Shown one piece after another: positions 11,044-20,757 of a stretch of DNA of 64,000 nt; the stretch's first letter is position 1; every line of letters begins with the position of its first letter. A program made the translations under genes and the position numbers. A model generated the notes under the pieces. It searched no databases. It saw nothing but the letters and a program-made list of their open reading frames with translations, and was not told where the DNA came from. Source of the stretch: Leishmania mexicana MHOM/GT/2001/U1103. Taxonomy: Eukaryota; Euglenozoa; Kinetoplastea; Trypanosomatida; Trypanosomatidae. The stretch is taken from positions 124,001 through 188,000 of the forward strand of contig NC_018332.1 in the NCBI RefSeq assembly GCF_000234665.1, given 5' to 3'.

Positions 11044-12279
11044 TCAGTGGCATCGTTTGAGCCACATATCCATAAAGATACCGTCGATGCAGTCCTCATG
11101 ACGGTCGAGCTCGTCCTCCAGTTCGTTCTCATGTGCAGTGGAAGTGATGTCGGTCACCATGCACACCCGCATTGCCTCCCAAACAACGTGGTGAAAGCTC
11201 CTTACGTCCACCAACGGCGCGTCCTTCATGTAGGCAACACCGCTCTTCGACGGAGCTGACGACGTTATCGAGGTCCATGTCCAGCACATCTGCATGGCCG
11301 CTCTCATACTGATAGGCCTGAATAGCGCGCTGCACCGTCTCCACCGTTTCGCGTTTCATCCTCGCTACCGTCACCATCATATCAAACGTGTAGTCCTCCG
11401 GAACAAGTCGCTTTGCGTAGGCCACGTCGTAGGCAATGACTGACGTCATTGAGGGCTGACAAACATGGACCCCAAAGGCAAGGCAGATGCCTTCGTACGG
11501 TCGCAGTAGGGCTTTGCTATCCTCACCTCGTGTGCTGCCGCTTGCCGGCACGCAACGAAGAGGTTTGCCGCTGCGGCTCTGAAGTCAGTGCTCCACTCCA
11601 ACTTGCACCGTCATGCTCCCCAACACCGCCGTTGCCGTCGGGATGGCCTCCGTGCAGAGCTGAGGAACAAACAAAATACGAACGATCGGGAAGAGAGTTT
11701 GGTCAATGTACACCGGTCCCTTCAGCTGAGAGTGTGGTGCTGACCTGTTGTAGAGCGACCACGGCCGATTCCGCCGAACGATAGTCGGCGACGCGGGTAT
11801 GTCCTTCGCGGCGAACCCCGCCGGCATCCACATAACGCCCCTGGGCTGTCGTAATTGTGGACGTGATGGGTGCAAGGCGTCGGGGCAAGGCGGCCGTCCG
11901 TGGACTCGCTCCAGTGCGGGGCGACGAGAGATGACCACTCGGCACGAGCTCTGGCGCCCAGTTGCATCGAGAGGCGGAACCGCGAGTCGATCACCCAAGA
12001 CGAATCAAGCGAGGCATGCTCAGCTGCAGTGGCCTCCGCCGCTGTGAATTGCAGCGACCGGCCTGGGAAGGTAGCAAGGTCTCTGGTAACCTTGAGCACG
12101 TTGTTACCGCCCATTCCCAGCTGCACAGCGTCCTTGCCAGCACCGTCTTCGCGCTGCGCGTAGGTGAGAAAACGATGCGCCGCAGCATGACACGTAGTGT
12201 CACAGGAAGGTCCTCGACGACGGATCCGCAGCACGTCGCTAACACCTCCGCCGTCGTGGCGGAGGCACCTGAGAGGCAA
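11044..12279 (-). pseudogene. Frame-disrupted gene, product not recognised
   Basis: Coding-like minus-strand sequence is spread over several frames in order. One frame supports about 12245-12150 (containing SVVEDLPVTLR). A second supports about 12160-11900 (containing GMGGNNVLKVTRDLATF). A third supports about 11850-11585 (containing KGPVYIDQTLFPIVRIL) and, after an in-frame TGA at 11587-11585, continues unbroken to about 11255 (containing RLVPEDYTFDMMVTVARM). The last segment, in another frame, ends at the stop at 11044 (ending FMDMWLKRCH). So at least three frameshifts and one stop interrupt what was probably one gene of about 400 codons. It sits where a gene would be expected in the cluster. 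It could be a true pseudogene or reflect errors in a draft assembly. I do not recognise the family. Confidence 0.65.
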
Positions 12280-12803
12280 GAAAAGGAACGAGAGCGATGG
12301 ATTCGCGGAAGAGATCGCGAAGACGTGAGGTAGAAAAAGCGTCGATCACGCGTGCATCGCTGCCTAGTGCTTCCACGTCCTCGAAGCCTGTCACCACAGA
12401 GCTGTGCCCTTGCGACTCGCTGCGGGTGTCACTGGCGTCCGAAAAAAAAAGAAGCCAAGATGTGCCGCGCGTTGTCGCGAAGTCGAAGATGGGAGCGCGG
12501 AGGTAGAGGTGAAGGGAAGTGAAGAGAGGGGGAGAGTGCGCAGATTGGCTCGCAGAGAGAGCGAGAGAGACGCCTTCAGCTTTTCCTGGACGTGATGGGG
12601 AAAGACAGAGACGAGAGGGAGCTGACGAAAGTGCCGAAGAGCCACGAGACAGACACACACAGCTACACGCCCCACCACCCCTTCGCCCACATAAAAACCT
12701 CCTTTGTATATGTTTGCCACACACACACGCACATACCCCAAAAACAAAGTCGGCCAAGGAAACAAGACGCGCGTGCACGCGTGTGTGCGGTGGATGGAAG
12801 AGC
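12280..12803 (-). other. Spacer between the broken gene and the DEK_C-like gene
   Basis: About 0.5 kb, with low-complexity purine-rich plus-strand sequence and a short CA run near 12719. It probably holds the 3'UTR of the gene to its right. I see no gene. Confidence 0.5.
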
Positions 12804-14084
12804 TTACGTGGTCGCTGCCTGCACAAAGGCCATAACGGCCTCCTTGATCTTCGGCTTCACCGTTTCTTTCATGGCCTCGCTCAGGTCCAGCATGCTCATC
12901 ACCTCGGTCAGCACCTCTTTGAATGAGAGGCTCGGCAGCCGCGCTTTCGGTTTGGCCGCCAGCACCGCCCGCACGGCCGCCGTGATCTCCGCCTCAGAGA
13001 GCGGCGGCGCAGGGCGGCCGGCGTAGAGGCTGAACCGACAGACGGCGCGGTCCTCTGCATCGACGACACGCTGGAAGCCGCCCGTTGAGGCCACCGTCAC
13101 CCACTTACCAGATAATGAACGGCCGAAGCTCAGCGTGGGGTCGAAGCAAAGGTCAATCGTGTACGCTCCGGAATGCGAGCCAGGTGAGGCTGCCGCCTCT
13201 TCACCTTGTGCTGGTGCCGTTGTGCATGTGACGGTGACGTTGCGCACCTTACTGTCTTTCCCCCTTTCCAGAGACAAATCCTCGCTGCAGTTCGGACCAC
13301 TTGCTTGGCTCAAGAAAGGAGTGGGGCTTGACGATGCGGCGTGCTTTTCATCTTCCTCAGTCGCCTTCGTGGCCGTCTTCTCCGTGCGTGCGCGTGCCGC
13401 TTTTGGTGCGCACACGAACACCGTCACCTTGAGGTCTCCCACGAAGCAAGCGGGCAGCGACGCAGTGTGGCCATCCGCCATCTCCTCCGCTCGGTAGGTG
13501 TAGGTAACATGCATCTCCGTCGGCGTCGTGTACGACACCGCAAAACCGCCTTCCATGGGCCGTGTCTGCCCCACCTGCACCTCATCCTCCCCCCCGTTAC
13601 CCGCCGCCAATTGCGACGCGTCGAAGGCTTTGTCCACTGGGTGGTAACAGTTTAACCCGCAGATTAGCCCCGTACCACCGATAGGCTTGTTGCCACCTGT
13701 GGTGGCGAGCAGCATCGACTTGCCAGAGGCCCCGAGGCGCTTCTGAACAGTGGTGAAGTCGACTCGAATACACAGAGTGACTCCGTCCTCCTCAATCCGC
13801 CACTGACAGCCGTCCCCGACGTCCGTGAAAGATGTTGTGCGGAGCGCCTCCGTCGCTGTGCTGGAAAGATCACGCTTGTCAAGGGACTTGGTGAAGATGT
13901 TGAGGCCCAAAAATGCGCTCGATTTGCCGAGTGGCTTGTTGCCGCTGCTGGTGCTGATAAGCACCGACTTGCCGGAGGAGCTTGCCCCGCAGTCCTTACT
14001 GAGATCACAGTAGAGGAACAGAACCGACTGCACCACCATCATGCGCAGGTTCTTCGCCCCCCTCATGTCGCACCGCTCAGACAT
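12804..14084 (-). CDS. Internal-repeat protein with DEK_C-like C-terminus (426 aa)
   Basis: I do not recognise a named protein. Three related segments can be seen at about residues 21-64, 103-147 and 313-346. The first two share a hydrophobic strand, then a GxSGKSxLxxTxxGNKPxG core and a GLN(I/C)(F/Y) end. The third keeps SGKWVTVASTGG. This looks like a duplicated beta-rich unit; the GxSGKS string resembles a P-loop only superficially. The last 65 residues are helical, with LSEAEITAAVRAVL followed by LSFKEVLTEVM, a pattern close to the DEK_C fold used for nucleic-acid or protein contacts (inference). The region at 215-300 is charged and low in complexity. The start at the ATG at 14084 is the first in the frame; alternative Met codons are at residues 7, 15 and 16. 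There is no signal peptide or membrane segment. Confidence 0.8.
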   Translation of the reverse strand: MSERCDMRGAKNLRMMVVQSVLFLYCDLSKDCGASSSGKSVLISTSSGNKPLGKSSAFLGLNIFTKSLDKRDLSSTATEALRTTSFTDVGDGCQWRIEEDGVTLCIRVDFTTVQKRLGASGKSMLLATTGGNKPIGGTGLICGLNCYHPVDKAFDASQLAAGNGGEDEVQVGQTRPMEGGFAVSYTTPTEMHVTYTYRAEEMADGHTASLPACFVGDLKVTVFVCAPKAARARTEKTATKATEEDEKHAASSSPTPFLSQASGPNCSEDLSLERGKDSKVRNVTVTCTTAPAQGEEAAASPGSHSGAYTIDLCFDPTLSFGRSLSGKWVTVASTGGFQRVVDAEDRAVCRFSLYAGRPAPPLSEAEITAAVRAVLAAKPKARLPSLSFKEVLTEVMSMLDLSEAMKETVKPKIKEAVMAFVQAATT

Positions 14085-14887
14085 GGTCTTGTTCGCAACT
14101 GCGTGCGCTTGTGTGTATGTGTGTGTGTGTGTGAGAGAGAGAGGCAGGAGAGCACCGTTCAGTAACAGCCATAAAGCATACGCGAGTGGGACAGTGCGTG
14201 TCTGCGCATTTATGCGTGCCTATGTACGTGTGCAAGCCAGTAGCACCGGCAGCCCTCTCTCTTCTTTTATCCTACCTCTTCCTTCTTCCCGCGTCCGAGA
14301 CGCAGTGCATCAGAGTGTTCGACCCCGCCGCCGGAACGTGGTGGCACGTGGACATGGGTTGGGTAGTTCGAGAAGGGGTGTGGGGAGATGAAAGATGAGA
14401 GATGAGAGCTGACGTGTAGTGCAGGCTGAGGGGTTGCGTGGGAGCCGCCAAGGGCGAAAAGCACAAGAAAAAAGGGCGGGAGGAAGGTGCACACACAGGG
14501 AGAAGGCAGCCGACCATCTGTGTGTGTGCTCGGAGCCCACACACACTTCCACGCCACGCACGGCACTCGTGCACGCCCACGCCAGTGCACGCCATGCAGA
14601 CGCGCCAGCGCTGCACGGAGACTGTGGGGAGGGTGTGGCGCAGAGAGGGGAAGGGCGGATGAGATTGGGAGAAGCGATGAAGCAAAGAGGTGCGCGGGCC
14701 TACATACAACAACAATCACCAAAGATGATTCGCCGGGCCTCATCGCCTAATGTACATCCACCGTAAGCGAGACCAGAATAGAGACCAGAAGGAGAACGAT
14801 CAAGGTAACCAAAGCAGCGCACACAAACATGGCGGTGCTACACTGTCCGTCCACTCTCCCACGCTGTGCCCAACATGCTAGACAGCG
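14085..14887 (-). other. Spacer, no gene seen
   Basis: About 0.8 kb that includes a GT/GA run near 14110-14145 and then mixed sequence up to the stop of the 774-residue gene. A weak splice acceptor candidate (AG at 14109-14108) follows the dinucleotide tract and would serve the DEK_C-like gene. Confidence 0.5.
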
Positions 14888-17212
14888 CTAGCGGCCATCC
14901 CGCATACAGGAGGCCAGGGTAGCGGCAAACTCCCCCACAAGCGGCGCAGCCGCTGGCGTGTCCGCCCCCACGACGACATCGACAAGGGCTGAATGGCTGG
15001 CACGAACATGCACCTCTGCCGCTGTCTGCTGCGCTGTGCAGTTCACGAGAAGGCTGCTGGGAAAGACCAAGTGAGAGAGAAGCCGCGACACGACGGGTGC
15101 GCGCGTCGTGACATCCGACAACGGCGCGGCCAGGCGCGGCAGAACGGCAAACGAGACACAGACGTCCCCGCGGCTAAGTAATCCATTGGCTGCCGTCTCG
15201 GCCCCATCAAACCACTTGCTCGGCGCGGACCCATCCTTAGGTGGTGTGCGCACCGTAGAAGTGGTGTGCCAGCTTCTATTCAAGAGAGCCTCCACTTCTG
15301 CCCTCGCCTCCGCCTCGACACGGCGCCGGGTGTCGACCGCGAAGAGCAGCGGTGGGGATGCAAGCACCTCGTAAAGGTGCTGTACCGCCGGCAAGTCCAG
15401 CGCCACCAAAGACGGCGCTCCGCCACATGGCGGCTGCACTGCTATCACGACGTTCGGCCGCCAACGCGTGGCTTCAGAGCTGGCAGGGAGGCGGCCATCG
15501 CGCTTCCACTCCGCCGTGACGCTCAGAAGACACATGCAAAAGTCCACCAGAGTGCACGCGCACCTGGAGACATCAGGAAGCGGATGCTGCGCGTCTGCGT
15601 GGCTCCACACCGGTGCCGCGTACGGTTTCAACGGCACACGGTGCTTTTGAGGAAGCCACAACTCCAAGTGCTCCACGTTGCCACACGCGTCAACCGGCGT
15701 GCTGAGCTCGTGTGTCGCGGGATTCACCTTGCGGAGTGTCGCGCCTTGGTCCGCGACGCCTCCTGCCGCAACGCAGGTGTCGTGAGGGACGGGTTCGTTG
15801 GCGACGTCCTCCGTGAAGACTCTGTCTAAGGGCTGCGTCAGCGCGCTTCGCACCCATTCCATGCCGGCCTGTAACGGCACCACCAACGCTTGCAGCCTCA
15901 TTGTCCATTGCTCTGGATGCGCCAGGGTCGTTTCCAGGCAGCACACGCTGTGCAACCACTGCGCAGCCGGTGCCACGTGACTGTCAGGAGACTCGGACAC
16001 CGATATCGTATCGTCCTCCCTCAAAACGAGTGTGCACAGTCCCGACTCCAACACATTCAGCGAGTAGGCGTTCACCTCGCTTGACATGCGCAGACGCCTG
16101 CGCACGTCAAAGGCGATCTCGTCGGCCAAGCACGACAGATTGGCAAACATCGTGTTCAAGTCTTTCTGGTCCTGCCGCGTCGCAGGGGATGCGCCAAGAA
16201 GCACGTCCGTGTGGGCAAGGGAGAGGTGGTGCGCGTGCAGCGTCTCGAGGTCTGCCGCCAGCGATGCAACACTGCGCAAACACCCTTCCCGCTTGTCCAT
16301 GACACACAGCTTGTAGAAGTGCTGACCGACGCAGACGTTGACGTGGGCTGCGTCTACGCAGGAGACAACAGAAAGGGCGTCGTACCGGCGAGGCGGTGCG
16401 GGTGGCTGGCGTGCCCGCATTCTCACCATTTGGTCTGCCACTGTATTGACGGATGCAGACCCAGTGGCAGCGACGCCGTTTCGCGCGACTACTGACTCTG
16501 GTGTGTCGCTCATTTCCTGCCCTGTCGGCTCCACCCAGCCAAATGTTGTGTCCTTCTGCTCCAGGGGCGGCTCGCTGAAGTTTGTGTTATATACGGCACT
16601 GCCTAGCAGACTGGCAAACACGCGCGACGGCACTTGCCCGTCCGCCTCGTGCTCTGAAGCTCCCGGCTGCTTGTTGCAGCGGCGCAGGTACGTCGCCAGC
16701 AGTTGATACAGAACAGTCGCCACTCGCAAGAAGGCCTGCCGCGGGCTCGCGTCGGAGATGGAGAACGCGTTTGACCCAACTTCCGGAGCAGTCATGCAAA
16801 CGACATGATGAGGGTACTGCAGCGGAGACGCGCGGTAGGCCGCGATGTGGCCGAGCCATTCCTCGTACAGTACATCGTGCGCGGGCGTGAAGCGGTGGGA
16901 AACGACGGGGGCGCTGCCTGTAGACAGGCCAGCCTCAACAGGAGCCTCTGTCGTCTGCAAGCTAGCGTGCGATCCACGCTCCGCCGTCCATGCCTCATCG
17001 CAATCGTAGGTGCCGTTTGGGCGTCCACAGATCGCGTTGGCTGCGGCCGTGAAGATGGTCTGCCCGCCGCGGTTGTGCGCCGCGGCATCGTACGGCCACA
17101 CCGTGTTGTGAGCAGCGGACACAAACGGGCTCTGAACGTTCGGAGCGCCAGCAGTGCCTTCAGCGTCGAACTGAACCTTTACGCCGCTCTTCTTCTTCGC
17201 GGCCGACGTCAT
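14888..17212 (-). CDS. Hypothetical protein, unrecognised (774 aa)
   Basis: A long frame with balanced, gene-like composition and good codon usage, but no motif I can tie to a family. The N-terminus is basic (MTSAAKKKSGVKVQF), followed by a polar Ala/Thr-rich segment to about residue 100. The rest is rich in Leu, Ala and His and likely globular, with a helical Leu-rich stretch near 165-185 (QAFLRVATVLYQLLATYLRR). There is no signal peptide or membrane segment. The predicted splice acceptor at 17404-17403 lies upstream of a 36-codon uORF whose stop overlaps this start as ATGA, so translation may be dampened or depend on reinitiation. The main ATG at 17212 is the first in its frame. Existence is certain; function is open. 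Confidence 0.8.
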   Translation of the reverse strand: MTSAAKKKSGVKVQFDAEGTAGAPNVQSPFVSAAHNTVWPYDAAAHNRGGQTIFTAAANAICGRPNGTYDCDEAWTAERGSHASLQTTEAPVEAGLSTGSAPVVSHRFTPAHDVLYEEWLGHIAAYRASPLQYPHHVVCMTAPEVGSNAFSISDASPRQAFLRVATVLYQLLATYLRRCNKQPGASEHEADGQVPSRVFASLLGSAVYNTNFSEPPLEQKDTTFGWVEPTGQEMSDTPESVVARNGVAATGSASVNTVADQMVRMRARQPPAPPRRYDALSVVSCVDAAHVNVCVGQHFYKLCVMDKREGCLRSVASLAADLETLHAHHLSLAHTDVLLGASPATRQDQKDLNTMFANLSCLADEIAFDVRRRLRMSSEVNAYSLNVLESGLCTLVLREDDTISVSESPDSHVAPAAQWLHSVCCLETTLAHPEQWTMRLQALVVPLQAGMEWVRSALTQPLDRVFTEDVANEPVPHDTCVAAGGVADQGATLRKVNPATHELSTPVDACGNVEHLELWLPQKHRVPLKPYAAPVWSHADAQHPLPDVSRCACTLVDFCMCLLSVTAEWKRDGRLPASSEATRWRPNVVIAVQPPCGGAPSLVALDLPAVQHLYEVLASPPLLFAVDTRRRVEAEARAEVEALLNRSWHTTSTVRTPPKDGSAPSKWFDGAETAANGLLSRGDVCVSFAVLPRLAAPLSDVTTRAPVVSRLLSHLVFPSSLLVNCTAQQTAAEVHVRASHSALVDVVVGADTPAAAPLVGEFAATLASCMRDGR

Positions 17213-17319
17213 TGCGACAAGACAGCCCCCGCACGAGATGCCGATTCAATCACAGCGGCAGAGTCTAATGGGGGTGTGGCAGCACAGAATGCGTCCTTGC
17301 TTGTGTGAAAAGCACTCAT
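17209..17319 (-). other. Upstream ORF (36 codons) overlapping the next start as ATGA
   Basis: An ATG at 17319 opens a 36-codon frame (MSAFHTSKDAF...VLSQ) whose TGA at 17211-17209 shares bases with the ATG of the 774-residue protein at 17212-17210. It lies downstream of the best splice acceptor (AG 17404-17403), so it should be in the mature leader. Whether it is translated is not known. Confidence 0.55.
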
Positions 17320-17868
17320 TAGGGGACAGCCTCGCGCTGATGATGAAGATTCTGGTGATGCTGCCAGCACACGCGCCCTCCGCAAGTTACCACAAAACGA
17401 AACTGTTAGTAAAGAGGAGAGGAGGGGATTGGTGTGTGTGGGGGGGAGGGGGAGGGAGAGTGTGCCACGTGGGTGTGAGAGACATCCTACTACACACGCC
17501 ACAGGCGCACGCTCACAGAACAGCTGCGCTTCATCGGACGAAGAGAGCTCGCGCGCGACGTGCAGCAATGAAGTGTGTGTGTGTGTGTTGGGAGGAGGGG
17601 GGAGAGCGATTCGCAGTAGCCATTGCGCCCAACAGCGGGACAAAGTGACGACGGCACACTGCCTGCAAAAGTCTGGCGCACACTCGTCCCTGTCTCCGAT
17701 GTCTCCCTCTCCTTCGCTCTGTCAGCCTCCTCCCCTGTGCGCCGTCACTTCTTTCGTGTGTATTCAAACACCCGCGGGCGTGACCCATCGCACGGCAGTG
17801 CTGCCACTGAGTACCCACGCTCAAAACAACGTAAAAGACCACACCATTTCTACACGACAGAACGGCAT
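17320..17868 (-). other. Spacer upstream of the 774-aa gene
   Basis: About 0.55 kb that carries the splice acceptor above, plus a GT run near 17575-17587. The right part is probably the 3'UTR of the exoribonuclease gene. No other gene is seen. Confidence 0.5.
17403..17430 (-). promoter_or_regulatory. Predicted trans-splice acceptor for the 774-aa gene
   Basis: On the minus strand a C/T tract at 17411-17430 is followed by CTAACAG ending at 17403. The leader would be about 190 bases and would include the uORF. Confidence 0.55.
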
Positions 17869-20757
17869 CTATTGCTCCTCGACCAGCGAGGTGGGCACTT
17901 TGGGGCAGACGCGGCGGGCCGCCTCCCGCTCCCACGGCTGCAGCAACTGCATGCCCAACGACAGTCGCCCCTGCTTCGCTGTCACCTCCAGCAGCGCGAC
18001 AAGCTCCGTAAAGAGGTCAAACACCTCCGTCACCTCCTCGCCCGTCTCGGGGTGTGGTCCCCACGAAAAATGAGGCACTACCGTGCCCACTTGGCCCAAA
18101 AAGTGGCGCTGCCCTTGCTCGCCATCTGCGGCGCCGCGGCGTGGCATGTCGCTCTTGCCCCCCTTCTTGAGTGCGTGCGCCTTCGCTTTGGCGTCGATCG
18201 CCTGCTTCGCTGCTGCCTGTGTGTCCGCCCGAGTCTCTGGCACCCCTGACTTTGCGCCCAGGTCGCCGGTGACAAACATCCCTTGATACCTGAACCGCTG
18301 GTGAGTATCGTTGAAGCCTATCTCCACCACAGAGGCAAGCTCCGCGCTGTATAGCAGGAAGCTGCCCTCCGTGATCTTGACAATGGTGACGGTGGTGTAG
18401 AGCTGCTGTGGCAGAGTCGGGTCCTCTTTGGCCCTCTTCTGCAGTGCAAGCAGGTAGAGGCACAGAGAGTACTCCAACGACATGTCACCGGCGGAGCGGG
18501 AGTTCAAGCGGCACTCGTTGGCGTGGGTGACGATGTGCTCCAGTGCTGAGTGAGGGTAGAAAAGATCTCGCGTTTTCAGCTTGTTGACATCCACGGCACA
18601 CGTCGGGTCGAAGATGCCATCCCCGGGCCTCGTCTCCACCGCCGGGTGCGGCGTGTTCGGCATCTCCATCTGGGCTTCCTCCATGCAACGCTCCAGCTCC
18701 AGGGCGACGCGCAGCTGGCGGTGCACCATCAAATCGCAGTAACGCCGAATCGGTGACGTAAAGTGGGTGTACCACGGCGCCGCGACGGCAAAGTGGGAGC
18801 GGATGTCTTTCTCCGTCGGGTCATTGGCAATGTATTCGGCCGCCATCAAGGAGTACTTGAGCAACTCGCACACGGTGTGGAAGTCTCCGCGATGGTCCTT
18901 CTTGATGGTGTCGATAATCCGCTGCAGCTCCTGTCCAGAGCTGCCGCCGGTAGGGAGACCGCGGTGCGACAGGGCCGCGCGTAGTCGTCTCATCTTCTGC
19001 GGTTTCGGCGGTTTGTGCCGACGCAGCAGTGCCCCGTAAGGGATGAACTGCACAATTTTCTGTGCAACGCGTTGATTCGCTAACAACATGAACTCCTCCA
19101 CGAGCCAGTTGGCCTGAATCTGCTCCTGCACGAAGAACGAGGTCGGAGGCGAGTTCACCTCGTTCCTCTCAAATCGAAAGGCGAGGCGGGTGTTGCCAAT
19201 AACCACCCGCCCGTCCCGCAGTGATTGCTGGCGAAGCTTGCTCGCGAGCTTGAAGAGGTTCGCGACACTCTGCTTCACCTTGTTTCGGGCAGCCTCCTCG
19301 CCGATGCCGAGGTCCGCCGCTGCTTGCGCCACGTCGAGCACCACCGTGTCGTCGCCGTCGAGAATCTGCTGCGCCTGCTCGTACGCCAGTCTGCACCGGC
19401 TGCGGATGACACTCTGACCGAACCACTCGCACTTCTCCCCCGTCGCTGCCTCGGAAATGAGATGCCCGTCACGGTCGAACTCGAACAGTCCAGAGAAGGC
19501 AAACTTGTCTTCGCCGGGGTTCAAGCTACAGTACTCCTCGCTCAGCCGGGACGGCAGCATGGGAATCACGCGGTCCACCAGGTAAGTTGAGTTGCTGCGC
19601 CGCTGCGCCTCCTCGTCGAGAGCCGTCCTCGGCAACACAAAGTGAGACACATCCGCGATGTGCACGCCGACATGATAGCCGCCATCTTTGCGCGGCTTGA
19701 TGCTCAGCGCGTCGTCCAGGTCGCGCGCCGTGGCGGGGTCAATCGTCAAGACGAACTCTGAGTCGCGTAAATCGCGCCGCCCCATGTCGACCAGTTCCGC
19801 TGCCGAGGGAATCGTGAAATCCTTGAGCACGCACGCCTCGGCCTCCTCCGAAAAGGGTTCGTTCGAGACATTGCAGCTGGTGCAGATGGCGTGGCTCGCC
19901 ACTGCCATGGTGGAGGCGTCACCGAGGAAGCTGTGCACTTTGCACAAGAGGGCGTTCGGCACTCGCGGAGTCGTTAAGATCTCACCGTTCCCACCGCGCT
20001 CCAGTGCCAAGGAAAAAAGCGACATGTTGATGTGTGCATGATAGGCAGCCATGATGTCGCACCCCTGCAGAGTCAGCTGAGGGTACAGCTGATTGAAGGG
20101 GCGGAAGCGGTAGTAGTACTTCTCCTGCAGCCGCTCGCCAGGCTGCACCTGGTTGTCTGCAATGCGGGCCACGTGAAGGCGTGGCAGGCAGCGCTTCAGG
20201 ATTCGAATGACGCGGCCCAGCGGGCGCTTTTCTGGTGGCCATTCGTAGAAAGAGGGTGCGCCCATCTGCGCGGCGAGGGAGACCTCGGCAGAGGCGTTCT
20301 GGATGAGCTCTTCCGTTGTCTCGGGCGCTATAAGCTGCGCGATGTGGCGACCGTCCGGCAGCGTAGACGGCATCGCCTGCGGACTGTTGTCGGTCTCGTC
20401 ATCGGTGCTGCTGTTGCTGCTGGCAGGCACTGCGCTGGCTGCAGTCGGCGCGAGTTGCCACTGTGTCAACGGCAGGAGTGCCACTGCCACCACATCAGAG
20501 TGCAGCGCAGGTCCGCGCAGCTCGGCGGAGTTCAGCACCACATCGCACGGAAGCCGACTGCTGCGCACGAACGAGAGATTGGTGTTGTAGTTGCGAAACA
20601 CGTTGACACGGCCAATGACGACGGTGCCCTCTCTCACGCGCTTTTCAAGATCTGGGTCGCTGCCGAGCGCGTAAGCACACGTAATGGCATCCATGCCTTC
20701 CCTTCGCTCACGTCCGCTGGATAGTGACGTATTCGTTTTCGTGTTGTCTTCGCCCAT
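17869..20757 (-). CDS. RNase II/RNB-family 3'-5' exoribonuclease, DIS3L2-like (962 aa)
   Basis: Hydrolytic 3'-to-5' exoribonuclease of the RNase II/R family. A cold-shock-like OB region is seen at about residues 30-80, and again in the Y/F-rich part near 205-250. The RNB catalytic motif TIDPATARDLDDA places the metal-binding acidic residues at D340, D346, D348 and D349. The RNB domain continues with HIADVSHFV, the PMLPSRLSEEYCSL stretch and TSPIRRYCDLMVHRQL, the usual end of the domain, followed by an S1-like tail. No N-terminal PIN endonuclease domain is visible, so this is unlike RRP44/DIS3 of the exosome and closer to DIS3L2 or DSS1-type enzymes. The frame extends to 20838, but a polypyrimidine tract and AG at 20766-20765 put the start at the ATG at 20757. 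No mitochondrial leader is obvious. Target RNAs are unknown. Confidence 0.88.
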   Translation of the reverse strand: MGEDNTKTNTSLSSGRERREGMDAITCAYALGSDPDLEKRVREGTVVIGRVNVFRNYNTNLSFVRSSRLPCDVVLNSAELRGPALHSDVVAVALLPLTQWQLAPTAASAVPASSNSSTDDETDNSPQAMPSTLPDGRHIAQLIAPETTEELIQNASAEVSLAAQMGAPSFYEWPPEKRPLGRVIRILKRCLPRLHVARIADNQVQPGERLQEKYYYRFRPFNQLYPQLTLQGCDIMAAYHAHINMSLFSLALERGGNGEILTTPRVPNALLCKVHSFLGDASTMAVASHAICTSCNVSNEPFSEEAEACVLKDFTIPSAAELVDMGRRDLRDSEFVLTIDPATARDLDDALSIKPRKDGGYHVGVHIADVSHFVLPRTALDEEAQRRSNSTYLVDRVIPMLPSRLSEEYCSLNPGEDKFAFSGLFEFDRDGHLISEAATGEKCEWFGQSVIRSRCRLAYEQAQQILDGDDTVVLDVAQAAADLGIGEEAARNKVKQSVANLFKLASKLRQQSLRDGRVVIGNTRLAFRFERNEVNSPPTSFFVQEQIQANWLVEEFMLLANQRVAQKIVQFIPYGALLRRHKPPKPQKMRRLRAALSHRGLPTGGSSGQELQRIIDTIKKDHRGDFHTVCELLKYSLMAAEYIANDPTEKDIRSHFAVAAPWYTHFTSPIRRYCDLMVHRQLRVALELERCMEEAQMEMPNTPHPAVETRPGDGIFDPTCAVDVNKLKTRDLFYPHSALEHIVTHANECRLNSRSAGDMSLEYSLCLYLLALQKRAKEDPTLPQQLYTTVTIVKITEGSFLLYSAELASVVEIGFNDTHQRFRYQGMFVTGDLGAKSGVPETRADTQAAAKQAIDAKAKAHALKKGGKSDMPRRGAADGEQGQRHFLGQVGTVVPHFSWGPHPETGEEVTEVFDLFTELVALLEVTAKQGRLSLGMQLLQPWEREAARRVCPKVPTSLVEEQ

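Noticed and set aside
12838..13970. GxSGKS in the internal-repeat protein as a P-loop ATPase
   Set aside because: The string recurs as part of a repeated beta-type unit. It lacks the hydrophobic strand and helix context and a Walker B motif, so nucleotide binding is not supported.
20032..20724. Plus-strand frame of 230 codons inside the RNB exoribonuclease gene
   Set aside because: Antisense shadow of a gene with catalytic motifs; no own start signals or known motif.
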